Program-made: the position numbers and the translations under genes | Part shown: piece by piece, positions 12,288 to 25,800 of the stretch | How positions within the stretch are numbered: position 1 is the first letter of the stretch | Layout of the letters: the number at the start of each line of letters is the position of its first letter | NCBI RefSeq assembly: GCF_964199755.1 | Contig: NC_133896.1 | Span: 90,876,215-90,940,214 of the forward strand | From: Larus michahellis | Lineage: Eukaryota > Chordata > Aves > Charadriiformes > Laridae | Length of the DNA stretch: 64,000 nucleotides | Reading direction: 5' to 3' | Notes under the pieces: model-generated | Databases searched by the model: none | What the model saw: the letters and a program-made list of their open reading frames with translations, nothing else | What the model was told of the DNA's origin: nothing

Positions 12288-12322
<35 letters not shown>

Positions 12323-12877
12323 TTGAGAATGATCCTAATACTAAAAAAACCTACCCAAATTTGCTAACAGTCCAGAAAGGAATCCTGAATATCAGTTTCT
12401 ATGCAAAGGCTAAAGATTTAGGGTTTGGGGTGATTTATTTTTTGGAAATAAATGTAATGAATTTGGTCTGGGGCAGGAACAATAATCTAGTCTATTTTTA
12501 ACACTAAAATCTGCAAAGAATGTGTTGAGATGAGAAACGTGTACCATGAACCAGCACAAAACCTCAGATGATTACCTCAAATACTTTTCTAAATTTGAAA
12601 CTCTCAGTCTTGATTGTTACTGAGAAAGAGCCTAGTTTTGTGGTGAGGATACAACCATTCTGCTGCAGTGAAACTAAATGACCACAAGGTAGCAGCAGAG
12701 ATCAGAGTGGGAAACAGGAAGGGCTTGGTGAAATTCATCTCTGCCTGAACTCAAGATAAGAGGACTTGCTCGCTATCTGTCTGTTTAGAGAAGATATATA
12801 TGTGGCAACCTCAATTAAATACAAACCATTTGAACTAGGGTTTAGTTCAAACTGCTACAAACATCAGCGTAACCCCA
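10961..12877. other. Unassigned intergenic sequence with A30 tract
   Basis: No gene recognised. The notable element is a pure A30 run at 12291-12320. Open frames at 11705-12031 (minus) and 12111-12326 (plus) have no recognisable domain. Confidence 0.5.
12291..12320 (+). repeat. Uninterrupted poly(A), 30 bp
   Basis: Thirty consecutive A bases, the longest homopolymer in the window. No AATAAA lies just upstream and no flanking target-site duplication was found by eye, so a retroposed origin is not demonstrated. Confidence 0.95.
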
Positions 12878-13564
12878 TCTAGAGGGACTTGGGGATGTTG
12901 GTGGATGAAACGCTCAACATGAGCTGGCAATGTGCGCTCGCAGCCCAGAGAGCCAACCGCATCCTGGGCTGTACCAAAAGCAGCGTGGCCAGCAGGCTGA
13001 AGGAGGTGATTATGCCCCTCTACTCCACCCTGGTGAGACCCCACCTGGAGTACTGCATCCAGCTGTGGGGCCCTCAGCACAGAAAAGACATGGACATGTT
13101 AAAGCAGGTCCAGAGGTGCGCCACGAAGGTATCAAGGGCTGGAGCACCTCTCCAATGAAGACAGGCTGAGAGAGTTGGGGTTGTTCAGCCTGGAGAAGAG
13201 AAGGCTCTGGGGAGACCTTATAGCAGCCTTCCAGTATCTAAAGGGAACCTACAGGAAAGATGGGGAGGGACTCTTTATCAGGGAGTGTAGTGATAAGATC
13301 AGGGGTAATGGTTTTTAACCAAAAGAGAGGAGATTTAGGTTAAATATTAAGAAGAAATTCTTTACCCTGAGGGTGGTGAGGCACTGGAACAGGTTGCCCA
13401 GAGAAGCTGTGGCTGCCCCATCCCTGGAAGTGTTCAAGGCCAGACTGGATGGGGCTTTGAGCAGCCTGGTCTAGTGGGAGGTGTCCCTGCCCATGGCAGG
13501 GGGGTTGGAACTAGGTGATCTTTAAGGTCCCTTCCTACTCCAATCATTCTATGATTCTATGATG
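12878..13564 (+). mobile_element. CR1 LINE, 5'-truncated, plus strand, with 3' tail
   Basis: About 690 bp from the CR1 RT C-terminal region ([20 protein letters not shown], then the [17 protein letters not shown] block) through the 3' UTR (GGTTGGAACTAGGTGATCTTTAAGG) to the tail ATTCTATGATTCTATGATG. One frameshift near 13120 and a stop after GNGF break the reading frame. It is the best-preserved 3' end in the window and typical of 5'-truncated avian CR1 copies. Confidence 0.95.
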
Positions 13565-15184
13565 CAGCATTTAGACTTCTGTTTAAAAAAAAAAACCTGA
13601 AACAACTAACTACTCCAAAAGCCAGCACAATTTGACTTTCCTACACCTTGAAATACAGGAAGGGAAAGATGAGATTTTACCTTTACAGATGAGAAAACAT
13701 TTTGAAGGATTTTGAAATACTGAGAAAAACAAACTGATTGAGGAATTCTACAGCAATGTGATCCAACCAAAATTTGGCCTGTCTTGAGTCCATCTTTCTC
13801 CCCTATACCAGTGCTGGTATTCACATATTTGTGCAGAGAATCAATCTCAGGAGAGAGTGACTAGTGACTGGCTCAATAGATGGTTCTATGGGCTTCTGCC
13901 CAAAAGAGGGCACAGAGCACTGCAGCAGCCTGCAGCAGCCTTCTTTTGGTTTGTGCTTTGAAGGTGTGGAACCCCCATCCTCAGTCACAGTAGCAGATCA
14001 CAGTAAAATAACACTGCTAGAAAATGGAAAATCATCAAATATTATGGATCAGAAATGACAATTCTTATCTAAAATTTCCTTCCACTTTATCCTGAATGAG
14101 AGTTATTTCAATGGGTGTGTCCCACAGTAGTGAATCTGCTCTCTGATAAAACATAGGATGTTCTGTCTCTGTCATACACAGAATTATGCCTAGAAACCTA
14201 AATTCTGTAACTTTTGAGGAAAATACCTTTAACATATGATGTAAAGGAGCATGTAAGAGTTATGGGAGAGCAGACACTAATTGCCTTAGCCCCAGCCACT
14301 GAAACTCAAGGTGGTATTATAATCCACTAGCCAATATCCAGAAATAATCAGGACAGAGGCCTGTGATGATGTGTATTTCAACTAGACGTGTACTGTGCAA
14401 CCAATTCTTGCACAATGTACTATCTGAACAGAGACAAGAAATTCTTCACTTGATTTATTCTCTTTTTAATATGTGGCACCACTATTTGGTGCCATCTTAC
14501 AGGAAGAACCTTCATGCGTGATTATCAAGCCAGCAAGGTAAACTTAAGTAATTCAATGAATCAAAATATAAGCAAAACACCTCATATGACTGACAATCTA
14601 TGGTCATGCCAGAGTTAATGCACCAGATAAGAAACTAAACCTCGATTTCATCTGAACTAATGCTAGATGTCTTCTATAGAATTGTAGAATAGGTGTAGAT
14701 AAACTAAATTTCTAGATTATTGTTAATCTTTGGCACTTCAGAGGTCAAGGTGTGATTCTTCTTCCCACGTATAGGTGTCTAGTTTAGAGTTAAATGAGCT
14801 GTGCTTCATTTTATAAAACAATATAGCACAATGAGCAAAACAGTTTCTTCTGCAACATAAAGAGAACAGCTTAATGAGGCACAGGTGTTTTTCTTACTGA
14901 CTTAATAGCTCTCCAGCTGACTAGAATAGTAATGATAGCCTACTGAAATTATAGGATATTCTCCACCTCTGGGTTTTGCCAGGGAAGAGGACAGGACAAG
15001 GATTAGATGGGCTTTGTCTCTTTATTACCGTTTTGGCAGAAGGCGATGCTCTTACATGAAAAGTTGTGATCTTGGTAAAGTGTAGCTGTTCCAGCCTTCC
15101 TTTTTTCTCCCTACCCTTCTCCTCCACCCCTTTTCTCACCTAGACTGAGTTTGTGTTCCCTACTTGTTTGAAATGAAGGTGATT
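13565..15184. other. Unassigned intergenic sequence
   Basis: No gene or repeat family recognised. A short duplication (TGCAGCAGCC twice, near 13921-13940) is the only local structure I noted. Confidence 0.5.
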
Positions 15185-15660
15185 ATTAGATTTTAGGCCA
15201 GAAGCAACCCTAAAATCATCTAGTCTGACCTTCCATATATCTTAGACACTTACAATTCTCCACATATCAGGGATTTGGGTAAATATCACATATCAGGGAT
15301 TTGGGTAAATATTTATAGATAGAGCTTTTCTTGCAGAAAGTATTGGAGATGGAAAAATTACCATTTCTTGAGGAAATTTGTTCCCCAGTTAATCAACGTC
15401 ACTTTTATAGAAACTATCACTTTTTGTGTTTAAAATTAACATTGGCTTAAGCTCCCAGCCACTGCTTCTTGGTATGTTGTTCTCAGCTACTTTACAGAGC
15501 AAACCTGGCATTTTCTCTTCATGAAGGTATTTACACTTGTAAGGTGGCATTTCTCATTTTTTATATATGTGCACAGACTGCACTTTTTAAGCTTCTCAGT
15601 GTCAGGCATGTTTCTCTGATCAGTTATTCATTTTTAGGGTTCCCCTTAAGAAGTTTTTTA
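15185..15660 (-). mobile_element. Very old CR1-L3-like LINE remnant, minus strand
   Basis: The plus strand shows, in order, scattered matches to the antisense 3' part of CR1-L3-type elements: AAAATCATCTAGTCTGACC (15216-15234), a TGGAGATGG...ACCATTTC...TTGTTCC block near 15347-15385, and a TCCCAGCCACTGCTTCTTG block near 15452. It is strongly diverged. Family assignment is from remembered consensus features, so moderate confidence. Confidence 0.6.
15261..15312. repeat. Perfect 26-bp tandem duplication
   Basis: Two identical adjacent copies (15261-15286 and 15287-15312) of a unit that starts CACATATCAGG and ends GGGTAAATAT, inside the old CR1-like remnant. Identity of the copies inside a decayed element implies the duplication is much younger than the insertion. 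Confidence 0.95.
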
Positions 15661-18600
15661 ACTTTTCAGATGCTTTAACGATTTACATATTAATTAAAAA
15701 TTTACATTCTTTCTCCTGCGTAATACTTTCAATACCCATGCCAAGAGATTGCGGTAGTGTTTTTTACAGTTTCACATTGACTGTGATGTTGATTTATTTG
15801 TCCTCTACTGCCCCAAAATGGTTTTCAGTGCCAATGCTTTCCCCCACACCCAGTCTGTTGCCTTAGATAGCTTTCTTCCTTAAAATCTATAAAACTTTGG
15901 TTTCTTTGGCTGTATTATTAAAAAAAAAAACAAAACACCTAAGACTAACTGTGTATAGATCCAGGTTGCCAAAAAAACCACAGCGTCTTGTAAAACTGCT
16001 CTGTTTTAATCTTTATTTTGTTTACTATTGCATCACTGATGACACGTTTAACAGCAGTGATATGCTCCTTGTCTCTTTTTGCTAGTATCCATGTTATCCA
16101 GTTTCACATTAGGCTTGCAGTGAAACCTGAAAGAGAACCCTGGAGCAAAAGAATATGTTCTCATTTCCCATTCTCCCATCTTCCCAACAGACTGACTAAA
16201 CAATAAGTGGAGCAATGCCCTGGTCATAAAGTGTTCATGCACAGATACTATCTGCTGCCTTCTTACCTTACCTCCTGCTATAAGCAAGCACTGTCCTAGA
16301 ATTTCTGTATTTTCCTACACCACCCGTTCACCACGCCCCATGGTATGAAGCCAGGCTAGAAATGGTTGTCTGTCCCTCTGGAATAAAATAATTCATTCTA
16401 AAGAACAGCAGTTAGCGTCTACTCTCAATTAGGAGCCCTGCAATTTTTTGTGAACATGTGGTCAATGATAGGATTAATACACAGGGTTAATTCCTTCCTC
16501 TTTAGGAAGGTCAGTATAGAAAGTAAGCTGAATTTTAAGTCTTTTTCTTTGCCTTTTATAGAGGCTTTGCAACAAAGTCTGGAAAGGTTTAAACACATGC
16601 AAACACAGTGGCGTTTCTTGAGCTTGAATAATTTCAGTTATTCAGTTATTTAATTACACACAAGGCAAACAGGGCAACCAATGGAACTGATTTGCCTGAA
16701 GTTCTGTTTGTTGATGCCCTTTTGTTTAACCAATAGGAAAATATTTCCATGGGCTTGTGGCAAAACTTCTTAAGAAAAAGATAGAAAGAAAGAAGGGTAG
16801 AAGACAGGGAGGAAGGCAAGAAGGAAAAAGGCCTTGAGAATGATCGTTAGAGCAGACACTGCTTTGGTGGTACGTCTGTTAAATAATTCTGACAAAGTAG
16901 AATATATACCCCTTCTACACACCATCATAATATCTTCAGATGGGGAAACTCATACGTACAGAGGCATATGATGTGCCTAGAGCTGTAGACATATCCATTG
17001 CATGTATTAGAACTTGACCGTTTCTAAATATCAACACAGTGCTGCTCCCAGTCAGCCGTAGTGCCTCTCCAGCCCCAAGGGCTTACAATTATTCAGAATC
17101 AGAACTTGCATGATAAAAAGTATGACTGATTCTTTTTGACATTATCTCAAAATCACTTCAGGATTGTTTTCTTTTAGATTTGATTTTTAGGAATCAAATC
17201 AGTTAAGGAGTTTGAAGAGCTGTGGGTAGAAGAGGAGCTGAGCATAGGACTTTTTTTTTTTTTTCCCTACTTTTACTTTTGTATCTATAACTCAGGCCAG
17301 GAATACAGCAATTCCAGAATTATAAAACAGCAGATTGATGGGCGTTTTCTTAATTTGTTCCCATTCCCTATCACTACCCCTCACTGCAGATCATCTCTCA
17401 GAACAGAACTGAAGCCAGCACTATCCTATTTTATATCTATGATATGCTATTGCTGCAATACTGTTCAGCAAACACTCTGGGTGCATATGGGTCATAAACA
17501 AAGGCATTTTATGACTTCACAAAGATGTAGATGTGGTTCAGATACTTTGAATAATAGGGCATGTCTGAACTCAGTGGATTGCCTGATGTCAATCCAATAT
17601 TTGCTGCTTTTCTAGAATTTTTGCCCTACACTTTCTTCTCTGGCATAGCACAATCCTGCTAGTGTTCCAACTAGAAGGAGAATCCCTAGTGAAGAACAGT
17701 GAAGCCTACAAATGACCAGGCAGCTTGGAACGGGACTAAGTCAAATCATGTACCAACTTGCAATCACCTTCATCCTCTCACACTACACTCAGCAAGATCC
17801 TCTAACAAGGACTTGGTACTTTCCACAACACACTGGATTTGAACGAGACCTGAGCCAGTTATAGGACTCTGTAGCTCTGGGCAGAACATTTTCTTTTATG
17901 TCTTAGATGTTCAGGTAACCCTTGAAAAGTGCCCCTGGGAATTTGACATGAAAAACCATATGTTCTCTTTTCAAATAAGCTTGTCTTTCTACCAGTCAGC
18001 TTGTTGCCACATTAATAGAACGATGCAACAAAAAGCCCCAGCTTCCAGTTTGTGCCTGGCCTTGGACACAAAAAGGAACACAGGTCCCCTTGTTTCGTTT
18101 CTACTGTGCTGCAGGTACGTCTGCTGTGCTCCTCATGGTCACTAGGCCAGTCACAGGGTTCAAGAGCAATTTAACTGTATCATGTGGCTCATACCTCAGA
18201 GGACTTACTAGAGATCTTAAACATACTGGTAGCACAACACTATCGGCTATTTCTGCTGATATGGAATGTTCTGTGCTCCACTGAGATGATTGGTGACTCC
18301 ATGACGTCTTGATACCCTGATTCCCCAGAATATCAGGGGTTTTAGCAGACACACCTTGGATTCATCCTAACTGAGATTCAGGTGGGATTTCTGTGATTAC
18401 TTTTAAGCATTCATAGCATAGGTTGCTCATAGATGTCACCCTAGTTGCAACTGTCCTGGAATTTACAGATTTCCATACAGATGATTCATTTGATTGGGCG
18501 ACAAAACAAAACAAAGAATAAAAATAGGAAGACAGAAGTCTGTATTACAGACAATTTTATATTTATGCTTCCTTTCAGAGACATAAGTTTAGAAAACTCC

Positions 18601-21354
18601 CAAAGTTCCTGATATAAAATACAATAATACATAGATAAAATATATGTGGTTTCAGATAGTTTAAATACACATATAAAGTAACTTTTGAATAAAATGAAGA
18701 CCTCCATCAAAACTTTTCTGTTGGTCTAGAGGAATAAAAACACTTGCTTATAGTTTTTGCAATCACAATGGCATTCACTATTTTCAAAACAAAAACCGCT
18801 ATAAGTGATTCTCTAACATGTATTGCCCTTCCTGCAGTTTTCTTAAAATCCAGCTGTACCATTGGGTATTGTTTGGCCAGGATACAGAGTGACATGCAGC
18901 GAGTAGGAAACTTAGTGTTCCAGCACTGCATACTTCTTGTATATTTGCTATGGAGATCTACTGCCTCTTTCTTGTTCAAGGGATGCATGTGACATTAGAA
19001 AAGCATGAAAAATATAAAAGCAGGTAGATTATATATACATATAAAAGGGCTCTACCCTTCCATAATTTCATGGGTAAAATGTTTTTACAAGTGTCTGGAG
19101 GAAAAAAAATTATATTGATAACAACAACGAAATCCTTTCTGATGAAAAAAAAAGTGAAATTGATGAGCCTTGATTTTCAAACAATTACAGAAATAAAAAT
19201 GATAATGAAACTGCTCATTATGCTACACTTTCACACAGACTGAAGTGTCATTTACTTTCCTAATGTACTATCAGTGCAGGTATACTTATACCAGTCCAGT
19301 TTCTCTACTTTTCACCTCACTCATTTCCATTCTTCAATATTCCAGGTAGAATTGTCTTCATACAGGAATTGTGAAAAACACTCAACCAATGCTGAAAACA
19401 AGTGAGGTTCATGCCATCTCAGTGTAGATCCTACTACCTGTTAAATTGTGGTGCAAACTATCATCATGGCGTTTCTAGCCCAAACTGAGGTATGAAGTTA
19501 CATATTTCATGTACATGTTGCTGTTTACATCCAAGTATCTCACATCTTTTCATAACATGGCTGCATGTTTTCTATTTATTATGCAGATGAGGAAATTGTC
19601 AATCAAAATTATAAGAAAATACCCTGTCATACAGTGTCTTGGTGTAGCCACTAGACTCTACTGTCAGATGCGAGAGAGGAAATTTGCCTCTGATTTCAAA
19701 CACAACAGACATAGTCCAAGTTTAAAACCATGAAAATAATAGTTTATTATTTCAGATCTATTCAATGAAAGTGATTTTAAGGAACAATACCAAATACCCC
19801 TCTACCATGATCAGCAAAATTAAAAACTTCGGAGGTTACAAATAAAACTCACTATTTTTCCTTACTACACCAGAATTCTTTTCCAAAATACAGCTAGTGC
19901 AGCTTCTGGAAACACAATATCTACTACCCTATCTGTTCCATATATAGGTAACTCGGAAGATAAGGATTTCCTCTCGCCTGGAAGATCATCTCACCTCTGA
20001 TATATCTCGGTTTTAAAAGTTTTAGGGGTTAAGTTCTTTGAGAATTGTTGTAAAGAGTGAGGACCTTTGTTAGAAGTAATACAGATTGTATGACGCTACA
20101 AGATACTTATGTCTATAACTCTTTAAATACTACATTTTGCCCCAGAAGATGTAGTTTGAGAAGCACTTGCATACTAAACTTGTGATGCATAAATGCAACA
20201 AAGAAGTGGATATGTTTGAGATCCTAATCAGGTTATTTTTAGTAAAGAAAACATATGTGAACATACAAAATGTCTATGGACTAAATGACTAACGAAGCAA
20301 ACAGTATCACACTTGAGGTATTTGATTTCATACACTGGAGAGTTCATTCTTTTTTAAGAATAAACCTTAGTCTAGGTTAAGATTGGGACCTAATATTCTT
20401 AAAATTAGGACTCAACATTATCTTAATTTTGGCCACAGGGTACTTCTAGAGCAAAGTTGTTGGAATGTCACCACAGGAACCTGGAGTGGTGCTGCAAATG
20501 ACGAGAATAGCTTTGCATTTATCTGTGATATCCATTTGTAGAATCTCTTGACTAGAGTAGTGCTGAGGCACATCAAGCTTCTTGAAATCTATCAGAACTA
20601 AAATACTCAGCATGTTGTAACACTCGTACCTGGGTTTACTCCACTTAAGCTAATGGAATTTGTTGGGGATAGTTTTATAATTTTTGGCAAATAATTTATT
20701 TGCCAGAAAAATGGGTCACCTTGAGGAATTCAGGAATTTTACAACTAGTTTATGACCAAAGACTATGAATCATATATGGTATTTGGATTGAGGCACAAAT
20801 AAACAGAACTATCACACATAAAATTTAAAAGAAAAGGAAAACAATACCTTATTTTGTCTTTCAATTCAGTCACCTACTCTGAATTTAAAACCATATAATA
20901 TATGATTCAGAGCAGGATTTGAATCAAAACCTCAGGAAATGGCTATCACCAGTCTCCTACCAGGTATTCCATATTAAACTACTTTCAGTATCTCCAGGGG
21001 GAAGATAGTTTCTCTCTTTTTGGACTAATTATAAGGAAACGTTAAAAAGATGAAGGACTGCTAATTCTGGAAAAATCCTGTAGTTCAGTAATGTGAGCAG
21101 TCTCCTGCAAGGAAAGACTTATCCCTACTTTTATTCAAGGATGACGAATATTAGAACATGAGTTTCTGACATCACTGTGGCAGGCCATCTCCATGGTGCT
21201 CGTAAAGATGTCCCTCAGCTTTTGTTAAAAAAAGTAGACCTGCCAAAGACACCTTTTTTGAAGAGTAGAGCACAAACCTGTGTCTAAGTAGATTTTTTTA
21301 GCCCCATTTATTTCAATTCACTGAACTTACTATGCATGTCTGTTTACCTGATGA
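15661..21354. other. Unassigned intergenic sequence
   Basis: AT-rich, without a recognisable gene. It includes a GAAA/GGAA purine-rich stretch (about 16773-16832) and a T run near 17251-17264. All open frames are short and without domain resemblance. Confidence 0.5.
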
Positions 21355-22812
21355 AATCATCTACCAAAAGCTTTGGGAGTCTGGGGAGGTCATTGCTGAC
21401 TGGAAGCTGGAAGCTAGCCAACACTATTCCAATTTACAAGAAGGGCATGAGAGAAGACCCAGAAAACTACAGACCTGTTAGCCTAACCTCAGTACCCAGA
21501 AAATTATGAAGAAAATAATACTAGGTGGTATCGAGAGGCATTTAAAGGCCAATGAAATCATCAGGCACAGTCAACGTTCACAAAGGGAAAGTCCTGTCTA
21601 GCTAACTTGATATCCTTCTATGATAAGGTCACAGCCTAGTGGATGAGTGGAAGGCAGTAGGCGTATTTTTTCTGGATTTTAGTAAGATTATTGACATTGT
21701 CCCTCATGGTGTCTTTCTGGACAAGTTGTCCAACTGTGTGATAAGCAGGTACATGGTGCACTGTGTGAAGAACTGGCTGAAGGGCATGGCTTAAAGCGGT
21801 GTAGTGAATAGGCCTACATCTGGCTGGCGACCAGACACCAGTGGCATTCCTCAGGGTTCAATTCTAGGGCCAGTTCTGTTCAGTGTTTTTGTCTGGATGC
21901 AGGAGTTGAATGCACCATTAGCAAGTTTGCTGATGATACCAAAGCAGGAGGTGATGTTGACCCTCTTGAAGGACAAGAGGCCTTGCAGAAGGATCTAGAT
22001 AGATTGGAGCACTGGGCAATCGTCAATGGCTGCAATTTAACAAGAACGAATGCTGGATTCTGCACCTGGGACAGAGAAATGCCAGACACCAAGTATAAAC
22101 TGGGAGAAATGTGGCTGTAGAGCAGCCCTGCAGAAAGGGATCTGGGGGTGCTGGTTGACAGCAGGCTCAATAGGAGCCAGCAGTGTGCCATGGCAAACAG
22201 CATCCTGGGGTGCATCAAACACAGCATAACCAGCTGGTCAAAAGAGGTGATTGTCCCAGTGCTGGTGGCCTCACTTTTAGTGCTGTGTGCAGTTCTGGGC
22301 CCCAGTCTTTAAGGAGGATGGTAAGGTCCTTGAATGCCTCCAGAGCTGGTGAAAGGGCTGGAAGGAATATCCTATGAGGAGTGGCCAAGGACATTAAGTT
22401 TGTCTAGCCTGGAGAAAACAGAGGCTGAGGGACTACTTCATTGCTCTCTATAGCTTCCCAGGAAGGGAAAGTGGAGAGGGAGATGCTGATCTCTTCTTCC
22501 TGGTATCCAGTGACAGGACATGTGGGAACGGTTCAAAGCTGCATCAGGGGAGGTTCAAAATTGACATTAGGAAGCATTTCTTTACTGAGAGGATTGTCAA
22601 ACATTGCAACAGGCTTCCTAGAGAGGTGATTGATGCCCCAAGCTTGTCAGTGTTGAAGAGGTATTTGGACAATGCCCTTAATAACATGGTTTAACTTTTG
22701 GTCAGCCCTGAATTGGTCAGGCAGTTGGACTGGATGTTCGTTGTAGGTCCCTTCCAACTAAAACTATTCTATTCTATTCTATTCTGTTCTATTCTATTCT
22801 ATTCTACTCTAT
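21355..22812 (+). mobile_element. CR1 LINE with reverse transcriptase region, plus strand
   Basis: About 1.45 kb. It runs from the CR1 block resembling WESGEVIADWKLANTIPIYK and EDPENYRPVSLTSVP (around 21370-21510) through the RT core [16 protein letters not shown] (21848-21895) and KFADDTK-like DNA (around 21922-21945). The 3' UTR (TTGGACTGGATG...GTAGGTCCCTTCCAACT) follows, ending in an (ATTCT)n tail. Several frameshifts and stops make it inactive. The tail differs from the ATTCTATGAT type of the 13-kb copy, suggesting another CR1 subfamily. Confidence 0.92.
22766..22810 (+). repeat. (ATTCT)n tail microsatellite
   Basis: Nine pentanucleotide units of ATTCT with GTTCT and ACTCT variants, directly at the 3' end of the CR1 copy that ends here. 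Confidence 0.93.
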
Positions 22813-25800
22813 ATTAAAAAGAAAATCAAACTGTATTTTAAACATGAATAAAACCCCTTAAACTGTTTGTTTACCCTCATGAGACAACAGAGGAGGAGGT
22901 GAATACTGGTCAAAAGGTCATCTGTTCTTGAACCCACTTGGACAGGCTAACTGAGGTCAATGGGGTTGCACAGTGTCACTGAGAGTAGGATTAACTCATA
23001 AAAATGCAACGGCTGTGGGCTGTTTGTGTTACATAATAAACCTTTAGATAAACATGTTAGAAAAAGTCCCTCTTAAAAATACAGTCATTTATGGTAATGA
23101 CTACTTTCCTAATACTCTGTTAGCAGTGCTGCATTCCTCAACATGTTATCTATGTAATCATCTAAAAGAATGTCCCAGAGAGTTCTACATGAAATTCCTG
23201 TTCCTGCTAGGCAGTGTGGTGCTTTTTAGATATTTGAATAAACAATGTTGGTGTAACATGAAACATGAGGGTGCCACTGGTAGCACTTGGCCTTACCTAC
23301 ATCAGGAATGCACGTACTGTTGAAAAATGTTATGCATTTTCTAATGATATATGCATAATCTAATGATATATAGTAATTTTAAAGAGCATAATCAAAAAAA
23401 TATAATAATTTAAAGAAATAAAAACCTTTGGAAGATTAACTCAGTCCTATTTTTAATGCAACCAAGAATTACAATATGTTACCCCCTGTGATATAGTCAA
23501 AGATTTAATCAACATTAACCTACTGGGAAACAGGAGTTAACCAAAAGGGAAGCTCTACCCTGCAGATTCTAAGGTTGAAAATGGGGAGACGTAATACAAG
23601 TTATTCAAGACCATGCACCACAGTTAAATTCAGGGTTACATGACGCTTGTAACAATTTCCCTTTTTATTGTGTGAAACTAGGCTAACATAGGCTTGGCCA
23701 TACTGTGACACAATGGCAGCTCACTAACACAGTCTTCTGTCAGAGAACATGGCCAGTGACATGTATGATGAAGAAAGAAGCCAGTGGTTTTTTAAACATT
23801 AATACCAGGATCAGAGCCACACATGAAGTATATAAGGCAGTTCAGTGTGCCCGTCACAGAGTGGGGGGCATCACGTAGACTAGCATAATAGCATTGATGA
23901 TGGGAGAATCTGCAGTACATTTAACTGTCCCTTTCCTGGTAAAGCTTCACCTTGAGAATGCCATTGAACAAGTCTCTTGCGTCTCCAACTGCATACAGTA
24001 CATTTATGCTACTACTCATGGTATGAATGTGATCTACCTTAAAAAAAACCCAAACCCAAACCAACAAACAAACTCCAGATTCTCTACGATTTATTTTTTT
24101 GATTGTGCTGTGCTTTTTACCTCACTGTATCCTGTTCCAGAAGTAAATTACACCTTCTGTAAAAAGCATATTTCGGTTTTTTTCAGTTGCCAGCATCTCT
24201 TATTTCTTCCATTATATGAAGGACAGGATCATCCTCCTCTTTCTCATTCATTGTTTTAGGAAATCTTGCCTCTATGCACACTACCTCCCACTTGCTAACC
24301 TTTCTAACTAAAAAATTTCAACTCTGTCTCACATCATGGTTTCTTCATGCTTTAAATAAGTTTTTGTACCCATTCTCACATTCCCCTCTTTTTTTTTTTT
24401 TTGAGGTAGGATAACTAAGTCTGAATGCATGATTCCAGCAGAAATTTACAGAATGGGACAGGAGCAAGTTTTCTGAAGGATGTTGGCTCTGTGACTGTTT
24501 ACTTCTCTCATTCAGCTTGTGGTTGCTTCTAACCCTAAGCGTTACAATATTCTCATTGTTATTCTTTTCCTACTTTTAAATGGGCTAACATTTAAAAAAT
24601 GAAGTCACTACCAATGAAAATAGTCTAACATCTCAACCCTTTCCTGTTTTCAGACATGTTCCATTAATTTCACTATTTGGTTTGAACAGTTCATTAATTC
24701 AGTGGTAGTGAACACTGGTAATAGAGCAGGAGGGCTTAGAGGAAAGGTTTCCAGTTGCTAACCTTCTAGTTACTGTACAATTATTGGCCCTCTGGACTAC
24801 AGTTCTCAAGCCAAGTTTTACTGCCTTCATGTTCATTAATTCCTCAGGTGCAAGTCATCATGATTAAGCCAAATAGAATTACAGTATGCACACCCTAAGA
24901 CTTAACAGAATAAATAACCAATCAAGCCAGTCTAGTGATTCACCTATTTGGCCACCCACAGGCAACACACATCCACATTGTAGTACTCAGTTTCCTCAAA
25001 TACCGTGCAAGAGCAGAGTCCACAGCAGCTACTGTGTTAGCATTGTGAAATTTTTTTTACCCTGACAAAAGGGTTTTTTTCTTGCTGCATTCTGACCACT
25101 CAGCTACCGAGCAGCTGCTCGCCTTGATCATCTCCTCCCTCTCCTAAATATCGTTTGAGTAGCGCTGATGCTATGGCCCCCATGCTATTGATCCTGAAAA
25201 TTAGTAACAATGATGATTGTTATGTGTGGCTCCCTGCGGGTAAGGATGAGATACTTCTCAGACAGCTAAAACTCAGAGGAACTCCTTTGCTACCCATTCA
25301 CCAAGCACATTTCAGTGGTAGTCCCTTTGCTAGCCTCCACCTCACCAATGTCACTGTCAGAAGAGGAGGATGTCAAAAGCATGGCAGCAGAGCAAGGTGG
25401 ATCAGGAGGCGGTATGTTGTGTCCTGGGCTGCAGCTGCACAACCATTTTGATGGAGGGGCTCAGCCTCACCCTTGTGGGCGTTCTTCTGTACCTCCTTGT
25501 GCTGGGGTTAATTCCTGTTCAGTTCACAACACATCAAGAACCCACCCAGCGGAAAACAAACCTTTTTCTCAGGTTTCTAGTCTGCAACAAGCTTGCTTCT
25601 CTGCTACAGCCCACAGCACAACCATGTTAGCATTAGTGCTGGCCCAAGGAAGTTGATAGAGTAGATGTGAAAGGTTTTGGACACAGAGAGAAGACTACTT
25701 TCAGCATCAGCCAAAGCATATAACATCGGCTTACTGTGACCATGTAAACTTAGCCTCACTGAGGAGGCTATGCAATTTCTCATTGGCCAACTTTCTTCCC

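Noticed and set aside
12100..12320. Processed pseudogene with poly(A) tail
   Set aside because: No parent gene recognised, no poly(A) signal and no target-site duplication.
23894..24259. 121-residue plus-strand open frame
   Set aside because: Contains low-complexity KKNPNPNQQTN from an A/C-rich run; no domain, no splice or promoter support.
25155..25656. Three overlapping frames of 86-113 residues suggesting a gene
   Set aside because: Overlap in different frames in a less AT-rich block; none shows domain or codon-conservation evidence visible by eye.
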